Of a DNA stretch of 64,000 nt, positions 54,623-64,000 are shown one piece after another. The DNA comes from Onthophagus taurus. Taxonomy: Eukaryota; Arthropoda; Insecta; Coleoptera; Scarabaeidae. The notes under the pieces are model-generated. The model was not told where the DNA came from. It worked only from the letters and a program-made list of their open reading frames with translations, and made no database searches. Position numbers and translations under genes: made by a program. The stretch spans positions 1,612,001 to 1,676,000 of the forward strand of contig NC_091969.1 in NCBI RefSeq assembly GCF_036711975.1, written 5' to 3'. Position 1 is the first letter of the stretch. Each line of letters opens with the position of its first letter.

Positions 54623-55490
54623 GCGATATTAAAAGGTCCGTCGTAAACGAGTTGCACGCGTCCGCGAGGAAAAAGTATAAACGCAGACGTGTTATTATAA
54701 AAGGTTTAACGGACTTATTTCAAGCTGATTTAGTGGAGATGATACCTTATTCAAAAGCAAATGGTAATTTTAAATATATTCTAACAGTTATTAATGCTTT
54801 CTCAAAGTATGGATGGGCTGTACAAAAAACATACCGAAGAATCTGCAAACGGATAACGGAAAAGAATTTTACAATGAGGATTTTAAAAAGCTCATGTCAC
54901 GATATCACATCAATCACTACAGTTCATTTTCCAATTTAAAGAGTTCTATTGTTGAACGGTTTAATAGAACAATAAAAGAAAAAATGTGGAAAGAATTTAG
55001 TATGCAAGGTAACTATCGTTGGTTGGAATTGCTTCCCAAATTAATTCTGGATTATAACAACCAAGTTCACAGGACGATAGGAATGAAACCTAGCGAGGTA
55101 AATAACAGAAACGCATCGACACTGTTAAAAACTGTATATAATTACATAAAAATTGTCGATCCTTATACCAAAAAATTTAATGTCGGTGATCACGTCAGAG
55201 TGAGCAAGCATCGACACGCCTTCACCAAAAACTATACTCCCAATTGGTCTAACGAAGTGTTTACAATACATTCTGTTCGTAATACTTTCCCAACAACATA
55301 TCTGCTCAAAGATGCATCCAATGAAAAAATTATGGGTGGTTTTTATCGAGAGGAATTACAAAAAGTTAAATATCCTGACGTCTACTTGGTGGAAAAAGTG
55401 CTACGGCGAAAAGGAAATCAAGTGTTTGTGAAATGGTTAGGATTAGGTCCGTCTCATAATTCTTGGATCTCAAAAACTAACGTTCTTTAA
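54619..55490 (+). pseudogene. INT: Chromodomain integrase, broken, copy 2
   Basis: It carries the same internal deletion and frame change as copy 1, between GWAV and PKNLQTD. The D, D and E residues and the chromodomain are all still encoded, but in two frames. The identity of the lesion shows that it predates the 47-kb duplication, or that one copy is an assembly echo of the other. Confidence 0.88.
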
Positions 55491-55593
55491 AACGTATTTA
55501 AGCCCTATTTAAAAGTTTACAAGACTGTATTAACAATCGAACATTACAAATACATTATTATTATTATTCTTTACAATTTTTTTTAAATTAAAT

Positions 55594-58500
55594 TCATTTA
55601 TTCGCATTCAATCTTTTTATCAACCAATGACCCCACGCCAAAGTATTACATCCGTTCGGTAATATGTATCGTTTATCATCGCACGATGAAAGAGCAATTT
55701 TATTCTTTAATTCGGTATACATAGTATGAAATTCTGACTTAAAAATGTACATTTTTTTATGAACCGATCCGCCACATTCAACCACACGTTTATAATCGGT
55801 CACGCTTAAATGTTTATCTATAACATATTTCTTTACTCCTTTAGCCTTCTTTACATTATCATTCAACAAGGTGATGCAGTACGCCTTAGCTCCTGTTCCA
55901 ACAAATGACGTTATGCACCTGTTTGGATATTCATCTTTCATTCTTCCCAACACAGATCGACCGCGAGGTATATTGTGTATATTCTCTAACGGATAATTGG
56001 ACGTGTCAAAAGATTCAATATTTTCTTTTATATCCTCATATACATTGGGAGTAGTAATTTCTAGGATTAGGGAATCAGTATCGGTGTATAAAAGTGTTAT
56101 GTTATTTCCATATTTAACTTTTAAGTAATCATAGAAGAAGCTGTACATTACGGTTTTCGAAAGCTCTAATATACTGAAACCCACATACAGCGGTTTGCAA
56201 TAACGAACTTCCGCGACGTTCAATTGAACGGCTATCAAATTATCGCAAAATATTTTCGAAGATTTAAAATTTGGTTTAGCTATTAGGGCTTCCACGCCCG
56301 GTTTCTTATGACGACATTCCCAGTGGGTAACTAGTCTTATATCCACTCGCTTTTCCACATTTTCCATTGTCTTACCGTATACGATGTTATTCATTGCTTT
56401 GTAATGATTTTTTTCAAATTCATTCTTAGCTTTCGCACGTTTATCGGAATTGAAATCGATGTAGCTCCGCATCCAGTTGGATTGTTTAAATTCTAATACT
56501 CTGTAAATCTTCGTTAGTTTCAATCCGAACTTGATACACTGCTTTAGATTCACGTAATGAATGATGTATTTTGTTTTATTTTCCAAATTTGCTATTAACT
56601 TTGCATTTTTTGAACCTGGGGGTACAATCCGTTCTGGACAAAATGGCAAATCGTTGTGTTCATCATGTATTGCTTCCGGATACTCTAAATCTACCTCGAA
56701 CACGTAACCCTTTTCGGAATCGTCTTCCGTATTGTAAATATCTAACTTTTGAATCTCTTCATCTGATAGCCATCGAAATCCACCCGTCGGTAATTTTCGT
56801 CTGATTGCGTGTCCATACAAATTCGTAGCGTCGAGATACAAAATATAAGATGGGTCTCTGGTTTCATCAAATTCCATCATTAATTTATTGTTAGCCTTCG
56901 CACTGCGTTTAGTGCACATACTTAATCCACCGCGAATACCATTTTTAAAGAAGTGTAACATGTCTATGTCCGTTAATAATTCTAATTTTACCCCTGTCAT
57001 TCGTAATAATGCATCCCAACCGAAGCCCGGCGCTGTGAAGTAATGACATGGATCTAAAGAGTAGTACTTCATCGAGATGGTTCGGAAATTCTCAAATACG
57101 TCCGCCAAAAGTAAAACGTCAGACGTTAAATAAATGTCGCTATATTCGCCTAAAGTGCGACAGTTAAATAAGTTCCACACCGTTTGTGCACGACAATAAT
57201 TTTCTTCGGTTATACTATCGTCGCATAAAGTATTGTAAAAACTACTTCGATCTGGCAGAGCGGTAAGATTCAGCTTTTCGAATGAATCCACAAAGGAATA
57301 CGGAAAAACTCCTTTCTGACGTATAAGTCGAAACTGTTCTTCGTTCCTAAAATATTTTCTGATTTGAACGCATTGGTTGTCTTCCAAAAATGAACCCAAC
57401 TTCTCTAGCGATAAAGCCATAAACCTAAATGAATCCACAAATCTCAATTTCATATGAACCCGCCTTAGCTTTCCCTTGCTGTCAATGTTTTCTCCTACGA
57501 TAATTTTTTTCGAAAATGATATATACTTTTCTTTATTCTGTGCTATAACGTCCACGTCTTCTTCTTTTAATGCCATATCTTTCACAAACATATGACAATC
57601 GTAGTTCGAAAGATTGTGAAAGAATATCGGTATGAACTTTGGTAATTGATAATTGATGTTACATACAGCATGTGCGGGTCCTCTATACAACCCAGTTAGG
57701 TGATCATGATCGCACACTTTATTACCTTCTTTTATTTTGTGCGAACAAATGTGACAGATATCCTGCATCTCATGTATTAATCTATCAATAGGTGGTAATG
57801 GGAGCATTTCTTTTGGTTGGCTTAAATAATTTTTGTATATATTCAGAACGTCATGTTCCAACTTGCTCATGAAAATTTGAGCAGCATTACATCCGCGATA
57901 TATTTCAAACTTCGACAATGATTCGTCATATGAACATTTTATATAATATGCAAATGCATAAGGTTCGGGTTTGAAACATTTGACGGAGTATGAATTATCA
58001 TCGTTAAGTTCTGTTGCTTCCGCATCGGCGATCGGTTTCTGTAATGCTTCAAAATCTACATACACCACGAACGGTATTTTTAATTGTCGTTCAAAATTTT
58101 CGAACTGTAGTATATTTTCCTTTTCTTCATTTCCATATTTATTTATTTTCAAATTTGTTGTTGGTAAAATTGCCCTTACCTTGCTGCAATCGTCACTTTG
58201 ATGACGGATAAGTTTATTTTCTGACGTAAAGAATACCAAGCATCCGTCGCAAATAAATTTTTCATGACCATTCTGCGATGCTTGCGATGATAGTAATCGA
58301 GACAGATTTTTTATCCAACAATAGTGACTATTCCCGGAATCATTTGTAACCAATAATAAATTTATATGTCTTTTTTCTTTTTGTCGACATATATACATTG
58401 TAATTATGTCATAATTCATAACACCGTCTTTAAAATACTCATTTATTCCATATACATTAATAGATAGTTTGTTCTGCTTTTCAAATACAGGTATATCTCG

Positions 58501-58766
58501 TAATTTAACTGGAAAAACAATATTTGAATAGTCTAAGCCGCAGTCTAGGTAATTCGGATACGAAGATGTCCTCTGTGGTAAACCGTTCGGTTCATGTAGT
58601 GCGGATGTTACAGCCCATGCAAAACATGCATCATCCGCGTTTTGTATATTTATCACAGCACGCTTTGCTTTTATTTGCGATGGTAGATCGATGTAATTAG
58701 ATGCTCTGATAGGATTATATTTGTTTAAATTTAACTCCATATAGAGAATTTGCATTAAAGTCCATC
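55594..58766 (-). CDS. POLB: Protein-primed DNA polymerase B main exon, copy 2
   Basis: All exonuclease and polymerase motifs match the copy 1 polymerase. Three amino-acid changes are seen against copy 1: Tyr167 to Phe (two base changes in adjacent codons), His263 to Pro, and Met651 to Ile right after motif A. The acceptor is at 58767; the internal ATG is at 58755. The 1,053-codon frame is open. Confidence 0.93.
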
Positions 58767-58830
58767 CTAAATAAAATATTGAAACATTTATTTGTTAATA
58801 TATAGGTATATTATGTCACATTACGCTTAC

Positions 58831-59385
58831 CTGAATCTCGTTCCTGGAATTCTGACATTTTTGATGAAATTTCATCAATAAATTCCTTATATATTTTATA
58901 CAGATCCGACCTTATGATACTACCTTATTTTTCGTATTGAATGATTTTATTTCACAGTCTTCCTTTGATTGTAAAAAATACAAACCAAAACATTCCATAT
59001 TTAATTTTACATTTCGGTGAATATCGATTGCGCTTTGTATTAGATTTAGTATTTTTTCTCGAATTCTATGAGAAAATTCATCCAAATCCACAAAAAAACC
59101 TTCTTCACTTATTCGATAACTGACAATTTTGTCACCGAATGCTCCAGCTATTCTCTCCACTCCGTCATCGATTATAACAAAAGCGTTACGCTTGTGTGCG
59201 TTGCTTCGTAAATGTGCAGAGTAACATTGTCTATTTACATAATCATCGCAAGCCTCACATTTTACTGCTTTTGGAATTTGCGGTGCGTCAAGCTTGATTC
59301 TCTTGCCAATACAAGATAATCGTTGATGTCTTTTTAAATTGTCAACTCGAGTAAAACTTTTTCCACAATCCTCACACACGACCAT
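58831..59385 (-). pseudogene. POLB: Polymerase B zinc-finger exon with frameshift, copy 2
   Basis: Open frame 59385-58912 (157 aa), then the -1 frame down to the donor at 58830. The two zinc fingers, the KSFNTKN end and the missing base are the same as in copy 1. The intron is 58830-58767 (64 bp). Confidence 0.8.
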
Positions 59386-59428
59386 TTTACAATTTAATGT
59401 TGTACACTTCTACTTGTTATGAAAGAAC

Positions 59429-59460
59429 TACGTCAATACCACATTTCGCAGGCGTTTATA
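59429..59460 (-). promoter_or_regulatory. TATA box of the polymerase gene, copy 2
   Basis: Minus-strand TATAAA at 59460-59455, about 70 bp before the ATG at 59385, as in copy 1. Confidence 0.55.
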
Positions 59461-59563
59461 AACCCTCACCGCTCCTGAAACTTATTGGGGAGGAGGAGGA
59501 TGCATCGAGTGCGTTTGTATACATGTATATTTATAACTCCGTATACCTCTGCATAATAAATTA

Positions 59564-60163
59564 AAAAAATATCTCGCAGGTAGATCATGACTCACTTACT
59601 AGTATTAAGTTAATTGACCTCCTCCTCGAACGTATCCCCCCAAAAAATTTGCCGATTCAAGAACCTCCTCGCATATTTTAAAGCTCCGTATACCTTTACA
59701 CAATAAATTTTAAAAAATATCCCGCAGGTAGATCATGACTCACTTATTTGTATACCTACATGTCCCAAAATCGTATACCTTTGTGTACAATAAGTTAAGA
59801 GATATATCGAAAACATTACCAGTTCATTGAGAAGCGTCGAAGGATAAACATAGTAATTGTTTTCATCTAGGTAAACAGGTTACATATAAAGATAAATTTT
59901 TAATAACATAACCTAAATAAAGATACATTTTTAATAAAGATAAATTTTTAATAATTTCGTCAAAATAACACGACCTTCTCAAGTTAATTGACCTCCTCCT
60001 CTCTTCATCAAATCTCCTCCGACCCTCAAAAGAATCGCCGATTCAAGAACCTCCTCTCCTCATCGAACCTCCTCTGACCCCCAAAAAATTTGCCGATTCA
60101 AGAACCTCCTCCTAGAACGCAGGTTCGAGGAGGAGGTTCTTGAATCGGCGAATCTATACTACT
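59564..60163. repeat. Right terminal inverted repeat, copy 2
   Basis: Identical to the copy 1 right TIR as far as I compared, and inverted relative to 42806-43383. It ends CTATACTACT directly before the target duplication CCTGAA (60164-60169). The near-terminal hairpin lies at about 60085-60150. No gene is seen from 59386 to 60163. Confidence 0.93.
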
Positions 60164-63100
60164 CCTGAATATCACAAATATGATCAACAGAATTACCGGA
60201 GCCAAAAGTGATAGAAAGTTCAAACATGGCTCAGAACGGCGTATAACGTCATAATATCACGTTTTGGGCACATTTTGTTTTTTATCTCCAACATGCTCCA
60301 AGATGTCATTTGGCGCCTGAATATCACAAATATGATCAACAGAATTACCGGAACCAAAAGTGATAGAAAGTTCAAACATGGCTTAGAACGGCGTATAACG
60401 TCATAATATCACGTTTTGGGCACATTTTGTTTTTTATCTCCAACATGCGCCAAGATGTCATTTGGTGCCTGAATATCACAAATATGATCAACAGAATTAC
60501 CGGAACCAAAAGTGATAGAAAGTTCAAACATGGCTCAGAACGGCGTATAACGTCATAATATCACGTTTTGGGCACATTTTGTTTTTTATCTCCAACATGC
60601 TCCAAGATATCATTTGACGCCTGAATATCACAAATATGGTCAACAGAATTATCGGAACCGAAAGTGATAGAAAGGTCAAACATGGCTCAGAACGGCGTAT
60701 AACGTCATAATATCAAGTTTTGGGCACATTTTGTTTTTTATCTCAAACATGCTCCAAGATGTCATTTGGCGCCTGAATATCACATATCTGGTCAACAGAA
60801 TTACCGGAACCGAAAGTGATAGAAAGTTCAAACATGGTTCAGAACGGCGTATAACGTCATAATATCACGTTTTGGGCACATTTTGTTTTTTATCTCCAAC
60901 ATGCTCCAAGATGTCATTTGGCGCCTGAATATCACAAATATGATCAACAGAATTACCGGAGCCAAAAGTGATAGAAAGTTCAAACATGGCTCAGAACGGC
61001 GTATAACGTCATAATATCACGTTTTGGGCACATTTTGTTTTTTATCTCCAACATGCTCCAAGATGTCATTTGGCGCCTGAATATCACAAATATGATCAAC
61101 AGAATTACCGGAGCCAAAAGTGATAGAAAGTTCAAACATGGCTCAGAACGGCGTATAACGTCATAATATCACGTTTTGGGCACATTTTGTTTTTTATCTC
61201 CAACATGCTCCAAGATGTCATTTGGCGCCTGAATATCACAAATATGATCAACAGAATTACCGGAACCAAAAGTGATAGAAAGTTCAAACATGGCTCAGAA
61301 CGGCGCATAACGTCATAATATCACGTTTTGGGCACATTTTGTTTTTTATCTCCAACATGCTCCAAGATGTCATTTGGCGCCTGAATATCACAAATATGGT
61401 CAACAGAATTATCGGAACCGAAAGTGATAGAAAGTTCAAGCATGGCTCAAAACGGCGTATAACGTCATAATATCACGTTTTGGGCACATTTTGTTTTTTA
61501 TCTCCAACATGCTCCAAGATGTCATTTGCGCCTGAATATCACATATATGGTCAACAGAATTACCGGAACCGAAAGTGATAGAAAGTTCAAACATGGTTCA
61601 GAACGGCGTATAACGTCATAATATCACGTTTTGGGCACATTTTGTTTTTTATCTCCAACATGCTCCAAGATGTCATTTGGCGCCTGAATTTCACAAATAT
61701 GATCAACAGAATTACCGGAACCAAAAGTGATAGAAAGTTCAAACATGGCTCAGAACGGCGTATAACGTCATAATATCACGTTTTGGGCACATTTTGTTTT
61801 TTATCTCCAACATGCTCCAAGATGTCATTTGGTGCCTGAATATCACAAATATGATCAACAGAATTACCGGAACCAAAAGTGATAGAAAGTTCAAACATGG
61901 CTCAGAACGGCGTATAACGTCATAATATCACGTTTTGGGCACATTTTGTTTTTTATCTCCAACATGCTCCAAGATGTCATTTGACGCCTGAATATCAAAT
62001 ATATGGTCAACAGAATTATCGGAACCGAAAGTGATAGAAAGTTCAAGCATGGCTCAAAACGGCGTATAACGGCAAAATATCACGTTTTGGGCACATTTTG
62101 TTTTTTATCTCCAACATGCTCCAAGATGTCATTTGGCGCCTGAATTTCACAAATATGATCAACAGAATTACCGGAACCAAAAGTGATAGAAAGGTCAAAC
62201 ATGGCTCAGAACGGCGTATAACGTCATAATATCACGTTTTGGGCACATTTTGTTTTTTATCTCCAACATGTTCCAAGATGTCATTTGGCGCCTGAATATC
62301 ACAAATATGGTCAACAGAATTATCGGAACCGAAAGTGATAGAAAGTTCAAGCATGGCTCAAAACGGCGTATAACGGCAAAATATCACGTTTTGGGCACAT
62401 TTTGTTTTTTACCTCCAACATGCTCCAAGATGTCATTTGGCGCCTGAATTTCACAAATATGATAAACAGAATTACCGGAACCAAAAGTGATAGAAAGGTC
62501 AAACATGGCTCAGAACGGCGTATAACGTCATAATATCACGTTTTGGGCACATTTTGTTTTTTATCTCCAACATGCTCCAAGATGTCATTTGGCGCCTGAA
62601 TTTCACAAATATGATCAACAGAATTACCGGAACCAAAAGTGATAGAAAGGTCAAACATGGCTCAGAACGCCGTATAACGTTATAATATCACGTTTTGGGC
62701 ACATTTTGTTTTTTATCTCCAACTTGCTCCAAGATGTCATTTGGCGCCTGAATATCAAATACATGGTCAACAGAATTACCGGAACCAAAAGTGATAGAAA
62801 GGTCAAACATGGCTCAGAACGGCGTATAACGTCATAATATCACGTTTTGGGCACATTTTGTTTTTTATCTCCAACATGCTCCAAGATATCATTTTACGCC
62901 TGAATATCACAAATATGGTCAACAGAATTACCGGAACCAAAAGTGATAGAAAGTTCAAACATGGCTCAAAACGGCGTATAACGTCATAATATCACGTTTT
63001 GGGCACATTTTGTTTTTTATCTCCAACATGTTCCAAGATGTCATTTGGTGCCTGAATATCACAAATATGATCAACAGAATTACCGGAACCAAAAGTGATA

Positions 63101-64000
63101 GAAGGTTCAAACATGGCTCAGAACGGCGTATAACGTCATAATATCACGTTTTGGGCACATTTTGTTTTTTATCTCCAACATGTTCCAAGATGTCATTTGG
63201 CGCCTGAATATCACAAATATGGTCAACAGAATTATCGGAACCGAAAGTGATAGAAAGTTCAAGCGTGGCTCAAAACGGCGTATAACGGCAAAATATCACG
63301 TTTTGGGCACATTTTGTTTTTTATCTCCAACATGCTCCAAGATGTCATTTGGCGCCTGAATATCACATATATGGTCAACAGAATTACCGGAACCGAAAGT
63401 GATAGAAAGTTCAAACATGGTTCAGAACGGCGTATAACGTCATAATATCACGTTTTGGGCACATTTTGTTTTTTATCTCCAACATGCTCCAAGATGTCAT
63501 TTGGCGCCTGAATATCACAAAAATGATCAACAGAATTACCGGAACCAAAAGTGATAGAAAGGTCAAACATGGCTCAGAACGGCGTATAACGTCATAATAT
63601 CACGTTTTGGGCACATTTTGTTTTTTATCTCCAACATGCTCCAAGATGTCATTTGACGCCTGAATATCACAAATATGGTCAACAGAATTATCGGAACCGA
63701 AAGTGATAGAAAGTTCAAACATGGCTCAAAACGGCGTATAACGTCATAATATCACGTTTTGGGCACATTTTGTTTTTTATCTCCAACATGCTCCAAGATG
63801 TCATTTGGCGCCTGAATATCACAAATATGATCAACAGAATTACCGGAACCAAAAGTGATAGAAAGTTCAAACATGGCTCAAAACGGCGTATAACGTCATA
63901 ATATCACGTTTTGGGCACATTTTGTTTTTTATCTCCAACTTGCTCCAAGATGTCATTTGGCGCCTGAATATCAAATACATGGTCAACAGAATTACCGGAA
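60164..64000. repeat. 152-bp satellite array after copy 2, about 25 units to the window end
   Basis: It starts with the target duplication CCTGAA and repeats the same order of unit variants as 13069-16905, including singletons such as CATGCGCCAAG in unit 2 and TCATTTGCGCC in a later unit. The array runs off the window. Confidence 0.97.

Larger units (their letters stand above)
42806..60163 (+). mobile_element. Complete Polinton/Maverick, copy 2 (17,358 bp)
   Basis: The termini are 5'-AG...CT-3' with TIRs of about 578 and 600 bp and a 6-bp target duplication. It has the full Polinton core set: polymerase B, integrase, packaging ATPase, adenain-type protease, putative major capsid and penton-like proteins. 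Accessory genes are a PPP1R15-like gene, a phospholipase-like minor capsid gene and a spliced cassette with a PPPPY protein. Rightward genes occupy the left and centre, and the polymerase is transcribed leftward. Lesions: integrase deletion, protease frameshift, polymerase exon 1 frameshift. Confidence 0.97.

Overview
The window is eukaryotic DNA, most likely from an insect or other arthropod. The evidence is short GT-AG introns of 54-65 bp, TATA plus arthropod-type initiator promoters, a (TTAGG)n tract and a long 152-bp satellite. I cannot name the species. Everything outside the satellite belongs to a Polinton/Maverick, a virus-like DNA transposon related to adintoviruses. I see no bacterial features, rRNA, tRNA or CRISPR.

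Layout. Positions 1-13068 are the right-hand three quarters of element copy 1. Positions 13069-42805 are about 196 head-to-tail units of a 152-bp satellite. Positions 42806-60163 are a complete second element of 17,358 bp. Positions 60164-64000 are satellite again. The complete element begins AGTAGTATAG, has about 0.6-kb terminal inverted repeats (TIRs), and is flanked by a 6-bp target-site duplication, CCTGAA, taken from the satellite unit. Copy 1 plus its flanking array and copy 2 plus its array match with a period of 47,094-47,095 bp (1-16905 against 47095-64000). I noticed only six substitutions and one 1-bp indel. So element and array together form a giant tandem unit, or the assembly has repeated itself.

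Genes of the complete element, left to right. The left part holds a 76-aa ORF whose start codon spans an intron, a 228-aa protein of unknown function, and a 74-aa protein that closely matches the PP1/eIF2-alpha binding domain of PPP1R15 (GADD34). The virion block follows: a phospholipase A2-like minor capsid protein, a frameshifted adenain-type protease, a penton-like protein, a small basic protein, a putative hexon-like major capsid protein, and two small proteins. Next is a GC-richer cassette: a TATA promoter, a leader with seven predicted micro-introns, a 330-aa disordered protein, and a spliced 85-aa protein with a PPPPY late-domain motif. After a TTAGG tract come the packaging ATPase, a 389-aa Polinton protein, a 141-aa protein and a chromodomain integrase broken by an internal deletion. 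On the minus strand is the protein-primed DNA polymerase B, with a zinc-finger first exon, a 64-bp intron and a frameshift before it.

Together the genes cover replication (polymerase B), integration, packaging, capsid, maturation and, by inference, host translation control. The integrase and polymerase lesions are shared by both copies, so they predate the 47-kb duplication. Spread of this locus is therefore better explained by unequal exchange in the satellite than by fresh transposition. The capsid, ATPase and PPP1R15-like frames remain open.
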